Origin: Ilyonectria destructans
Taxonomy: Eukaryota; Ascomycota; Sordariomycetes; Hypocreales; Nectriaceae
Assembly: GCA_020740775.1 (NCBI GenBank)
Contig: JAHEWK010000003.1
Location: 3,472,001-3,536,000 of the forward strand
Direction of reading: 5' to 3'
DNA: 64,000 nt
Both the position numbers and the translations under genes were made by a program. Positions 21,004-32,964 of this stretch are shown piece after piece. The first letter of the stretch is position 1; each line of letters begins with the position of its first letter. Under the pieces are notes generated by a model. The model was not told the origin of the DNA and did not search any database. It saw only the letters and a list, made by a program, of their open reading frames with translations.

Positions 21004-24000
21004 TTAATCAAACACATCCGTCGCGAAACGTTCCTTTCGGTGCTTCTCAAACCATTCCCTCGCCTCGTCTTCGGTAGTATCCTTCCCCATGTCCTTACCC
21101 CACTCCAGGGCGAGACGAATGCAAACATCCTCGATGGCCCTGCCGACATCGCGGCTTCCACAGATATATGCCTTGGCGCCGCGGTTCCAGAGGGGAAAGA
21201 CGTCCTTGCGATCATGAAAGAGTCGATCCTGCACGTACTTGCATCCCTCCGACTTGTCAGTCGCTCGGGAGTACGCCCGCCGCACCTCCACGGCACCCAT
21301 CTTCTCCCACCGGGCAAACTCCAAGGCGTAGAGGTCGTCAACGTCGGGGTCGCGACACCCGAAGAATATCAAGGCGGGGGCTAGGTCGCGGCCCGCGGCG
21401 AGCATGGCAGCGCGTTCCTGGACGAAGCCTCGGAAAGGCGCGAGGCCACTGCCGGCGGCGATGCAAATGATGGGGGTGTTTTCAGCATCGCGGGGGAGGT
21501 GGAATGCCGCAGCGGACGGGCGGACGGAAACGTGGAGTTTCTCACCTGCCGAGAGCTCGGAGAGGAAGCTGGTTGCAACACCGACGTGACGGCCCTGACC
21601 GGACAGCGACGGGGCATCGAGTAGGGAGTAGGTGAGTGTTAGTTTCGTAGGGTCGGCCAAGGGGGAAGAGGAGATGGAACTTTCAGAGGTTAGCAGGGCG
21701 GTATCCTCATGGCTTGCGGCGTAACTCACTATTGTCGAACCCTCATAGGGGGTAGCATGGCTAGATACGAGCTGATGGGGAAGGGGACAGAGGGATATTT
21801 CTCAAGCAGCTCAAGGACAGAGACTCGCTTAGCGACAATGTTGTCCTGATAGTCGTCTCCAGCTAGTTTCTCGAGTTCCTGGATAATAGCTTTGTCATCA
21901 GTTGCCTCTGCCACCGCCAAAATGTTCTGTTCCATAGTCAGCTACAACAGTTCTGCACATGTATAAAGAGCATGGATCACTTACACGTTTCGTGGCTGGC
22001 TGCGACAGCTCCACATATGCGCCCAGCACATCTCGTGCAGAGATGGGGGTGTTCGTCGGGAGAGTGGTAGGTCGGTCCGAGTGAATCTTGAACGCAGCAT
22101 CCCAGGCCAGCTGGAAGCGCCGGAAGACGCGGGCAACGGTGGCATTGGGGTTCATGGGTAGGATTGCAAGGTAATCACCAGCCTTGTACGACATTCCCGT
22201 GGGCAGCTGGATCTCGATGTGCTTCTTTGGAGGTCCAGTTGAAGTAAGAGTTTTGGTCGAGACGACAAGAGCCTCCTCGACGTCTTGCCGGAGGGTTGCC
22301 TTTCGTGGGGTCGTCACTTCGACGCTGAGAGCCTGCACGCCGGCCATATCGCTATCCACGCTCGTGCCGTACTTCTCCTTCAGTACCGGCCACAAAGTCT
22401 CGTCCTCCCAGGTTTCGAAGTCACTAAACATGTCGCTGACGGCTGCATCGGCGCTGCCCATGGCCACGATGCGAGTGCCGCCTAGCTTCTCCAGTGTTGC
22501 GTCCACCAGCTTGGGGATGCGGTGGAAAGTCTGGGTCCAGTCGTGGTGTCCGCATCCAAAGACCGCGTAGGATACGTTATCCATCTCGCTGCCCTTGAGA
22601 TTCTCCATCCAGTTGACGAAGTGAGCAGCGTTGGATGGTGCCTGACCCTCGTACGAGGCAGTCACAATGACCACGGGATGATCTCGCGGCAAATTTTGCT
22701 TCGCTTCGTCAAGGGGCCTAACGGTAGTGGCGCTGAACCCGTGCGTGGGCGCATCTGTTGCCAGTCGTTGTGCCAGTGCCTCGCAAGTCCCGCTGTTTGA
22801 ACCGTAGTAAACAGCTAGAGGCTTCCCGGTGGTGGGCTGCGTCTTAGCCTCGACGGTGGGCTTCTTGGTGGACTTTTGGCCAAGGGTGGGAGCCTTTCCG
22901 GCGAGGCTTTGCTCCAACTCGGTGGCCGTCATGTCATGGCGAAGGGTTGCCCGCATGCAAAAGTTGTCGGGCTTGAGTGTCAGGGTCTCTTTGATCTGCA
23001 ACTGGTAGTTGGGATCGTCCATGGTGAAATTGAAATTCTGGAAGAGCATGGCCATGGCGAGAATAGCTTCTTGCCAGGCAAATGGCCGTCCGATACAACC
23101 TCTCTTTCCATTGCCAAATGGCTTCCAGCAGTTGGGGAACTCTTCGTTGAGACGGGCGAAGTTTTCATCATTCATGCGCTCGGGCTTAAACTCATTCGCA
23201 TCCTCGCCGTAGACGACAGGATCGAGATGAGCCTTACTGATGAGGGCGCCGACGACCTCTCCCTTGTGAATAAAATATTTCCCGCCAAGGACTGTATCCT
23301 CGTTGGCCTCAACGCTGAATGCCCCAATAGTAGAGCGGAGCCGTAGAGCCTCGCGAAGAACCTGGGTAATAGAGTAAGTACACATGAACGGCACATGGGA
23401 GTCGATGGGTTGCTTACAGCAGCAATGTATGAAAACTTGCCAATATGCTCAACCGTGATGGCATCTCGACCCAACACTCGATCTACTTCTTCTTGGACTT
23501 TCTGGTACTCTGCTGGGTGCTTTAGCAAGAGGTGGAAGGTAAACGACAGCATCCCTGATGTGGTCTCATGTCCCGCAATCAAAAAAGTGATGAGCTGGTT
23601 TGTGATGTTCGCGTCTGAAAGCTTCTCGCCAGTCTGCGGATCGACACCGTTGAGCATAGCTGCCAGCAGGTCCTTTCTGTCGCTTGGGTTCTTCTTTCTG
23701 GATTCAACCACCTGATCGGCTGTCTGCTTCATGGTTGCAATATCGGCGTCGAACTTGTCGTTGGCGGTGCGGAAGAGGAAATTAGGGGCAAAGGCAGGGC
23801 GCTTTTGTCTGTTGCCACACTCTGTGAGGAAACCGCCCATGGCTGCGACGAAGGGATGCAGGTCCTCGCGGTAGTAGGAATTGAACCGGTAGTCCATGGC
23901 ACATAGCGCGAGAGTGTCGAGGGCAAGGCGAGTGAAGTCGTCGGCAACGTGGATAGGGGTGTTAGGGCCATGGCGGGCGAATTTCATGCACATCTGGGTG

Positions 24001-24480
24001 GCAATGTCGTGCATGTCCCCAAACATGCCGCGGATGGAGAGAGGGCCAAAGGCGGGGACGAGGATGCGATGAGCCTTGCCCCAGTTGGGTTCATCATCGT
24101 AGGCCTGGATGAAGAGGTTAGAGGTTGCATCTTAGAGGATAGTGGATGAAATCTTACCGTGAAGAGACCGTCGTGGACACCCTCTCTGACAACCTATAAT
24201 TTTGTCAGTTATGGTGGTTTAGAAAGGCTGGAATCCTGTGTCGGCTTACACCGAGGACTGTCTTCAAAGTCTTGTGAAAGCGCTTCTCGTCGCAGATCTC
24301 GCTGACAAGAGCATTTGATGAGACGAAAATTGGGGAATTGGAGCCCAATTGCAATCGGTAGATGGGACCATAGATGTCGGCAAGCCGGATCAAGTCGGCC
24401 ATAGGGTTGGCGGTGAACTCGCCAAGGTTGCCAATGAGGGGAAGCCCCCGAGGCTGCGGGACAGGGACGAGTTCAGCCAT
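21004..24480 (-). CDS. CYP505 self-sufficient P450-reductase fusion (fatty-acid subterminal hydroxylase)
   Basis: A single-chain monooxygenase with a P450 haem domain joined to a CPR-type reductase, like Fusarium P450foxy and bacterial BM3; known members hydroxylate fatty acids at omega-1 to omega-3. Exons 24480-24250, 24193-24158, 24104-23418, 23361-21985, 21926-21730 and 21679-21004 give 1,067 residues, the normal size. The haem domain has AGHETTSG (I helix), EALR (ExxR, about 322-325) and FGNGKRGCIGRPFA with the haem Cys at about 407. The FMN domain starts with YYGSNSGTCEALA, the FAD site is RQYSISSSPL (built across the last intron) and the NADPH site is AGSGLAPFRGFVQERA. There is no N-terminal membrane anchor, so it is probably soluble. 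All key residues are present; it looks functional. Fatty-acid hydroxylation for lipid use or detoxification is inferred from the family. Confidence 0.95.
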
Positions 24481-27400
24481 GGCGATTGGAAGTATGAGTT
24501 TTGAGTATGTTCAAAGCCGGCGTGGGTTTGGATTAATGGAGGGAAGGGGAAGAGGAGAGGTGGTTCGTCGGGAAGCTGGTGTGTCTTAAGAAGGTGAGAA
24601 TTGCCAGTCGCTCAATCCACGTGAATGGTTGTCTGCAGAACTGGCTTGGACGATGCTTGCTGTGGCACTTGCTGCGATACTCGCTGTGATTCGAGGCTGC
24701 AGGCCTGCTTTAATCCCGGCGTGATGTAACCCGTCGCAAAGTCGAAGTCTGGACAGAGCCAGTCAGGGAGGGCTGTGGCTTGGGAGGGGAAGGAAACTGA
24801 TGAAAACAGTGCAAATGATGACGATACGGAGAACTGCTAACCCGCCTCTCTTATATTAGTCGTCCATACATATGTTTTTCGCATCCCGCATTCCTCAGGA
24901 TCGACTGACCCACGACGCATGTCGTTGGTTGCCATCGGCATCACGGCACGAGAACGGACATAGCAGAAGGCCCGGCGGAGGCTGTTTCGTCCGCATCGCA
25001 GCCAATGCAACTAGTGCCCGTGTCGTAGCTCTTCCTGTATCCGAGTCCATGTTGCGAGGCATCAGCCAATCGCAATGACTACATTTGATGTGTTTGCAGA
25101 AGGAATGCGGAGTCTCAAGCACCGCCCTAGGACACGGCGCTGGTGTTGTGGAGACTTCGCGGCACGGAGCTTCGGGGGACGGGCTTCGCGTTTGGCCAAC
25201 GCCACGAACCGCGAGAAAAGGTGGCGCAAAGCCGCGAGGAGGAGGATCGCATTGTGGCGTCGAACCCATGTCTCTTCTTCACCAGGACCAGGGATTCAGT
25301 TGGTGTCAATTCAATTCAATCGCAGCGCCATGCGCCCAGACGTTTCCTGTCAGTGCTCTGTCCGGTCTGCGCCTCGACAGAACTATCATCACCGCAATCA
25401 AACGTCGGCCGTTGTTGCTCCGACTCTCCGACTTGACCGGACTTTTCTATCAATCCCGCTTCCTGTCAAAATACGCCACACTCTCGGCCTCCGCCCTTAG
25501 CTAAATCTACGTCATTCCTGACGCGCATCCGCAAGGGATTAGCCGATGGCTTGCGTTCGCTGCCGTCTAAATGTCCAAGAAGCTCCCATCCCCCAACAAG
25601 AGTCTCATTTTGCACCCAGTGTACTCTCTTTTTATGCAGATTCTACCACTGTGGTTATCCGACCCAATCGCGAAACTCAGTCACAATATATACATGCATC
25701 GACATGACAACGGCGATACGGTAACATTGACAACGTGCACGGTGCATGACAACCGCCTGTCGGTTGACCAGAAAACATATTAAGCAACCGGTGTTTCATG
25801 CAGCCCCCTATAATCTCCATGTTGGTCCTTGTTAGCACGCGTGTCGAATCCTGGGGTCAACGAACCCAAAATCTGCGTCGCCGAATCTCGCCGATTGTTA
25901 CCCTAACTTCAATCACTCGAGTCTAGTAGCGGTAATAAACTCATCAGCTGCTGCGCCATGCACATGCTCCAAATTCGGATTCACGGCACAGGTGACTGGT
26001 TTGTTTACTGGCCTAGCCACGGGAACGTTAGCTCGCTCTCGGGTATAAGCAGTAGATACGAAAGCCATACATGTACTCCATGGCCGACGATGATCACTGC
26101 CGATCTTCATATCGGTTTCCAGGTCCATTGGAATAGCTTGCATCAAAATGCAACACCAAATCTTCAGGTGGAAGCCGAGATCCGGGTGACGGCGATAACA
26201 ATTGGGGTGCATATTAGTGACGGTATTGTAGCCTGAACGACGGGCGTAACGGATGAGGTGCATGTTGGTGATATCATGTTAGCTGGGTTCAATGAAGCTG
26301 CTAACACTGGCCAATTGAAGGAGCACGTTTGTTGACCTTGATGCAGCGGGCCAAATTCACAACAACAAAACAATATATCTACAGTAAAAACCTCACAATG
26401 TGCACTCATGGATGGAGCTGTGGCCAGCATAGAGAAGAAAGCGAAGAAGAACCTTAATGGCACAAGTGCGTAACCTTGTAAGTTTGTTAGGTCTCATGAG
26501 CCGGCGATATCACTTTCTCATTGTAGAAGACAATAAAGTTGACCATCCCTCTCAGCCCGACCTGTCGGTATCGAACCCTCACCTTCCACGGACCATATTA
26601 ATCCGTAGCCTAACTTGAAATGGTGAGTATCGATGCAATGCTACTAGAAACAGCTACCTTGCGTGGCCTCGCTAAATGAGCTGGAAATATATCCCCATTA
26701 GAGTAGCCCGTAAAGGCATCCTGATCTCGTGTACAAGCTAGGAGAGGAACTACGCGTTGGGAGAGCAATAAGAGTCGGTGAGTCAGGTCCGAAGAAGGTT
26801 AAAAGCACAGCTACAGTGGTCCATTGGTAAATATTTATCTGGTCGGTGCATCATTTGGAAGGTCTTGGATAATATCATAATTTTGCTGTCTACTCGAGGA
26901 TGGCAAACTTCTCAGACAAGACGAATCGTCGGGGTGCGGCTGACTCTGCTTCTGCTGCACGGAGCTCTCATGCAGGAACGGAGATCACAGGTCAAGATAA
27001 AGGACCAATACCACACTCCCAGGGACAATATGAAGGAAGATGGTTCCGAAACGGAGCCCTGCATCCCAGCGAAGCACGGCCTTCGTCCGCGCTCCAATTG
27101 ATGCTCGATGAGGCAAGGTCAACGAGCACATGAAGATGGAAAATAAGCTTACAAGGGAAGGTAGTGGACGGAAAAAAGAAGGTATCGGTAGTCTAGCTGC
27201 TTAAAAGCTAAATGCGAATATGGTTACGTTTGGTCCGACAATAAGAGAGCGGGTGGAAAGCCTCGCGTGCTGTCTTGGTCCCCATTCCCGATGCCCTCAC
27301 CTGCAGGCCACGAGAGCCAAGACAAACGTAACGCTTTGACGGTGCCGAATTTGCCGAGAAAGCGTGGATGAGCACAAGGTTCCCAGTCGATCCATCCAAA

Positions 27401-27789
27401 GAGGATAGTTCAAGGATTAAACATGCGACTTGCTCAGAAGGTTCGAGCGAACAAGTCGTCAAACTCCAACGGACCATGAACCTGTCCAGGCTGTCCCCGC
27501 AACATCTGCGCGCCCAAGCGCCCAGTGATTCCCCGGACTCCAACTCCACTTTGATTACGGACAATAATTTTCCGCCCACTCCCGGCCGGAGATGGCCACG
27601 GCTAGTCCTTCGACCCCAGACATCATGTATAAGCAGGAGTTGGAGTGTTCGGGAAATGATGCCTAGGATGCGGAGTGAGGATCATCCCTGCAATATACGT
27701 AGAAAACTAGAAAAAGCCAAATATATAAGGAACTGCTCGCGCGTAACTGTTTTCCAGAGCAACCCGCCCAATTCCACCAGTCCTTCATC
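24481..27789. other. Intergenic region, divergent CYP505 / GH28 promoters
   Basis: 3.3 kb without a supportable gene. The ends must hold the CYP505 promoter (left) and GH28 promoter (right). Several short frames around 25,075-25,500 overlap on both strands without homology. A stretch near 26,560-26,640 resembles part of a tRNA on the minus strand but does not fold properly (see rejected). Confidence 0.5.
27721..27730 (+). promoter_or_regulatory. TATA box of the GH28 gene
   Basis: ATATATAAGG, 60 bases before the ATG at 27,790. Position and sequence fit a core promoter element with a short leader. Confidence 0.5.
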
Positions 27790-29228
27790 ATGGCGTCTCT
27801 AAAGCTGCTGTCCCTGTCTGCGCTCGCCTACTTTTCTTCGGCCGTGTGCGCCAAGACATGTATCGTGCCGGCATCGAACAGCACAACTTCAGATGCTGCT
27901 GTGATTCGGGAAGTCTTCGCACGATGCGCTGAGGACTCGACGATCCTGTTCCAGAAGGGCGTCGAGTACAATGTCTTTGAGCCCATCTCGGCGACCAATC
28001 TGTCAAACGTCGTTATTTCCGTGCAGGGCAACCTCAACCTGCCCCAGGATATCCCTGCTGTTCAGAAGATTGTCGCGGCTGGTGGAGGATCGGTTTACTG
28101 GTTCGATTTCAAGGGAACCAATGTCCAGTACATCGGTGCTGAAGATGTACGATCTACGCCCACCTCTTTTATTCCGTATACTAATATTTGCAGGTTACAA
28201 CTGGATGGATCCGATCCTATGGACAGGAGTGGTGGGATGCCAACCCCGCTGGCTCAACCGGCCTTGCCAACCGCCCTCACTTGATGAGGTTCCAGGTCAC
28301 TAATGGAGTTATCAAGTACTTCAAGTCGTGGAAGCCCATCGGCTGGAACGTTGCGGTCAAGGGATCCAACATCGCCATCTCCCATGCCATCGTCGATTCG
28401 GTTTCGGAGAGTGGCAGCTTCCCCTTCAACACTGACGGCTTTGGAATCGCCGCCACCGATGTCACTCTGACCGACTCTGTCATCTACAACGGCGATGACG
28501 CCGTCGCCATTACGGATGGTGCCCACAACGTTTTGGTCGAACGCACCACTGTTGGATACCAGACCCACGGACTGAGCATTGGATCTCTCGGTTCTGATTA
28601 CACCAAATTCGTCAACGTCTCTAACATCAAGTTCAATGACATCACCTTTGCTGGTGGTCTTTATGCCTCTCGACTCAAGTCATGGACCGGTGGACAGGTA
28701 ATTGCCACACCTTCCGCCCTCACCTTCAATCCATGCTAACTAGAGCCAGGGCCTTGTCAAGAACGTCGAGTGGAGCAACATTCGCCTTTTCAATGTGACT
28801 TTCCCCGTCTTCATCACGCAAACGTACTGGGATCAGAACAAGGCGACTAGCGGCCGACCCACAGACACCGCAGTCATGATGGAGGACTTTACTTGGGAGA
28901 ACTGGAGCGGTTCCATTAACTCGTACATGCCCGGTGATGGTTCTTGCGCTTCCGATGTGAGTAAACCCTTAACCCTGACGATTGTCGCCCCTCTAACTCG
29001 TAATAGCCCTGCTGGTATAACGTCGGTCTTCCCAACCTCGAGCACAACGAGGCCATCATTCTCGAGTGCTACAACGACAAGTCTTGCAAGAACTTCAAGT
29101 TTAACGACATTCGCATTTACCCTCAGGATTTGAGCTCCCCTTCGGTCATCTGCATGAATGCAAAGGCGAGCTTGAACCCAGAAATGGGTATTGACTGCCA
29201 CAATGGAACATTTGTGCCCCTGTACTAG
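27790..29228 (+). CDS. Secreted GH28 glycoside hydrolase (exo-polygalacturonase-like)
   Basis: Pectin-degrading family that cleaves by inversion with three Asp residues in a right-handed beta-helix. Exons 27790-28146, 28194-28697, 28750-28956 and 29007-29228 give 429 residues. A signal peptide is clear ([21 protein letters not shown], cleavage near residue 21). The GH28 motifs are complete: NTDGF with Asp200, GDDA with Asp220 and Asp221, THG with His244, and RLK at about 279-281. An alternative acceptor six bases upstream for exon 3 (28,744) would add two residues; the chosen one lies at a better distance from the branch site. The GH28 motif NGDDAVAI lacks the Cys often found after the DD pair in endo-polygalacturonases, and the sequence resembles exo-acting members more, but substrate cannot be decided. 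A broken beta-xylosidase gene follows on the same strand. Confidence 0.9.
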
Positions 29229-30389
29229 TATGACAAGACGAGTTATGGTTTCAAGTAGAAATATAAGGTATTGGAGGGTTTGGGGGAAGTCGGACGAAAA
29301 CAAGGTAGAAGGGGTTGATGATACCAAGGAGATGCGATTTTGCTCAACGTCATATTAGACATAAAGCTCAAAGCCGAATGAAATGACCAAGCCATTGCTT
29401 TTTACCCGAACCGGAACCCTCCAATGAGTCACGGTAGACCGGGATACATCCCACCATGATAGTGCCTCTCTGCGTCTCTTTGAGATGAAATACATACTCA
29501 TTAAAGTAGTCCAATCACGAGTAGGCATAGCATCAATTTGGATTATCACAAATCCATATAAAAGAAGCTATTATCCAAAAATGCAGCCCAAGTCTATTGG
29601 GGTCCCTCAATCTCCTCAATACAATTACTGCCATCATAGGCGGAAATGGTTAGGCTTACCACGAATCCCTTCAGGACAAGCCTAACATCCTCTCTGAGAC
29701 CATCACGCAGAAAGGGCTCAATGCGCGAACAAAGGGTCTACACGCGGATATCAATCATGCTCCCCCCGAGTGATCGCTTTGGTTCGGTGTATACATGGCC
29801 AGTGAAATGTGATCCCAACGGTCCAAGGATTTACCCTCTGACGAATGGCCCGGGTCGCTGTCATCATTAATTAGATTAGGAACGCATCAAGTCAATCTCT
29901 CAAGGTCTGCGGAAATAAGGCCTCGGGGTTGGGTCGGCTAGTAGCAATACACCGGTCTTCTTCGTATATACAGGGGTATTAAGGCTATAGTGGGTATTTT
30001 TGTAGTTGAATGGATATTTGAAGATGCTCTAAGCCTTGAATCTAACTGTAGTTTGTCACCTCGGATAGAGATCTTGAAGGAATTGGTCTACATGCTGGAA
30101 GTGGCAGATATCTTTTGCTACCAGCCATGTAAATCATCATATCAAAACTTTTGCAATTTAATTTACCCGAATTTGAAAAGGGGTGCAAAAGTCTCCGCTA
30201 CAAGTGCTATATTGTGGCCATAAGTTCCGTACCGGGGGTCTCACTCCAACCATAACGTAGCAGTCACTAGCAAAATGAGCCAGAATTTAGTCTTTCTTAA
30301 TCTACGTCAACACATGCGGGCCTTTTGTTAATTTAGCCTGTGTAAACGGGGCAATGGCAATAGCTTTGTTCTCCATCGAAGAGTAGCCA
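29229..30389. other. Intergenic, A/T-rich
   Basis: 1.16 kb between GH28 and the first recognisable remains of the WSC-GH3 pseudogene. It is more A/T-rich than genic DNA. The lost start, signal peptide and promoter of the pseudogene should lie toward its right end but could not be recognised. Confidence 0.5.
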
Positions 30390-32964
30390 GTCTTCAGGCG
30401 GCCTACCGGGATGTTCAATATGAATACATAGGTTGCTTTACGGACTCTTCTGATCTAAGGACTCTAGGAGGTATTAGCCTCAGTTCGAGTCTGAACACGC
30501 CTGCTTATTGCGCTACTGTCTGCGGTCGTGCTGGATACTCTTACTCCGGCGTAGAGTATGGCAGGTACACCAACCCTTTTGTCTAAACTCTCAGGTCATC
30601 GGCTAAGATCTCATTTCACTTTATAGTCAGTGTTACTGCGGTAATGGTATCAATTCGGGTGCTAGCTAGGCCGATGAAAGTTCTTGCAACCAAGCGTGTG
30701 ATAGTGACTCGTCTGAAAACTGGGCAAGCATGGTTGTGAGTGATTTCATTTAGTCTCTCTTGGGTACCCATAAATAACCAGTCATTGTGTCTAGCATCAA
30801 CATCTACTCTGTCAAAAACCCTATGCCCGGTGGTATTTCACAATACCCGAACTGTACTCAAGACCCTCTTTGCTCCCTTGACATTTGCAATCCCTCTCTG
30901 TCAGCAAAGAGTCGTGCCGCATCCTTAAGTAGTGGCTGAATACACTAATTAGGAGAAACTCATCAATCTCATCAATACTGCCCCCGGAGTTGATAGGCTT
31001 GGGATATTTCCCTACCAATGGTGGGCGGAATGACTCCACGGCCTTGCGTACTCTCCCGGCACCAGCTTCTCCTCCTCGGGGAACTTCAGCCATGCATCTT
31101 CATTCCCGATGCCCATTCTCACGAGCGCCGCATTCGATGATCAAATGGTACTAGATATTGGAAAGGTCATAAGCATCGAAACCAGAGCCTACAATAACGA
31201 TGGCCGGGTAGGGTTTAATCTTTATGTAAGTAGCTTCAGCTACTTCTCGTTCCAGGAGATATACAGCCGTAGCTAACCAGAATAGTCTCCAACCATCAAC
31301 ACCTTCAAAGACACGCGTTGGGGACGCTGTCAGGAATGCCCTGGAGATGACCCCTTCCATGCACAAAACTTTGTTCGAGCCATGCTTAGCGAGCTTGAAG
31401 ATGACTCAACTGGATATAAGAGGGTCATTGCCACCTGCAAGCACTATGCCACCAACGACTTTGAGAACTACATGGGTACCGAAAGATATGGCTTCGACGC
31501 TATTATCACAACGCAGGAACTCTCAGAATACTACTTGCCCCCGTTTAAGGCCTGTGCGGTCGAAAAAAATGTCGGTGCGTTCATGTGTAGCTACAACGGC
31601 ATCAACGGTACGCCTCTTTGTGCCAATCACTATCTACTGGAAGACATTCTGCGCCAGCACTGGAACTGGGAGAGCGATGAGCACTGCATCATGACAGACT
31701 GCGATTGTGTTCCCTTGATGGTTACACATCACAAGTTTACGGATAATTACGGCAAAGTTGCTGCTCTAGCAATGAACGCCGGCACTGATTTGGAATACAA
31801 CAACACCCCAGGAGCCGAATTTCTTTTTTCTGCTTGAGAACAAGGCCTAGTATCACAGGGAGACGTCGGCAAAGTACTCACCCGTCTCATGGCAGCCTTG
31901 GTGACGGTCGGAATGTTCGATCCCGCTGAAGGACAAGAACTTCGGGAAATTAGCTGGGACGCAGTGAACACCGAAGCTGCACAGCAGCTAGCTTACAAGG
32001 CGGCCATCAGCGGTTCTGTTCTCATGAAAAACGATGGCATACTTCCGCTTTCATTGGGCTCTTCTGGGTCGTATGCATTTATCGGCCCCTTCATCGAGGC
32101 TGGCGAGCAAATGCAGGGCATCTACTCCGGCCCAGCACCTTATTAATCTCGCCTGTTGAGGTTGCCAAGGCTTTGGGCCTCGATGCGACCTACTACAAGG
32201 GATCCGGCATTGACGAGACGGACGACTCATTTGAGAGCGCTATTGAAGCAGCCAAGGGGGCTGACCATGTCATTTTCCTGGGAGGCCTCGACCATTCAGA
32301 GGAAGCTGAAGCGCATGATCGAACCCATCTTGCCTGCTGGGAGGTTGCCCGTCACTCAATATCCAACTTCATACAACGAGATTCCAGCCACTGACATGAA
32401 TCTCCGCCCTGCGCCAGGAACAATTACCTTGGTCGGGCTTATATGTGGTATAATGGCACAACTCCGGTTCCCTTCGGCCATGGCCTCCACTACACAATCT
32501 TCAGCGTTGTACTAAGTGAGCAGGCCGAACTTCGTGGTGGATCATACAACACGGAAGCGGTTGTGGCCAAGGTCGATACCGATAGCGTCACTGGGTCCCT
32601 CACATGGCAGACCATCCTTCAACAACCCTTTACAACTTTGTAAGTCGAGGTCACAAACACTGGTGAAGTTGCATCCGATTACGTTGCGATTCTGTCCCAG
32701 AAGAATAATGCTGGCCCTGAACCCCGGCCCTTCAAGACTCTGTCGGCATACACAAGAATCAGGGAAATTCAACCAGGAGACACGGCTTTTGCCGAGCCTG
32801 AAATCACTCTGGAGCGGCTTGTTCGGGTTGATGAGAATGGCAACAGAGTTTTGTACCCTAGAGACTACAAGTTTTTGGTTGATTTGGATGCGAAGTCGTC
32901 GTTGAGCTACACACTCAAAGGCGCTCCAGTCTTGATCGAGGAGTTTCCACAGCCAGAAAATTAG
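30390..32964 (+). pseudogene. Broken GH3 beta-xylosidase gene with an N-terminal WSC domain
   Basis: Remains of a secreted GH3 beta-xylosidase. A WSC carbohydrate-binding domain is readable from about 30,407 (YEYIGCFTDSS, then CATVCGRAGY), interrupted by a possible intron (30,563-30,626) and ending after a TAG near 30,672. The GH3 N-terminal domain follows from about 30,800 (SVKNPMPGG, CSLDICNPSLSAK) with stops and frame changes, then TAFDDQ-like sequence and PTINTFKDTRWGR with a CQECPGDDPF stretch near 31,290-31,360. A long readable block, 31,382-31,834, includes VIATCKHYATNDF, GAFMCSYNGINGTP and MTDCDCV, the site of the nucleophile Asp. It is cut by a TGA at 31,835, goes on in the same frame to a TAA at 32,144, then shifts frame. 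Between about 32,330 and 32,345 some 80 residues normally present in GH3 are missing. C-terminal GH3/fibronectin-III-like sequence runs to a TAG at 32,962. At least five disabling changes make function very unlikely. Confidence 0.88.

Noticed and set aside
26560..26640. tRNA-like piece on the minus strand with GGTTCGATACC
   Set aside because: The B-box-like motif is good but no proper A box, acceptor stem or T stem pairs by eye.
31835..31837. TGA in the GH3 remains as a recoding or sequencing-error stop
   Set aside because: It is only one of several lesions (further stops, frame shifts and a missing block), so the gene is treated as a pseudogene.
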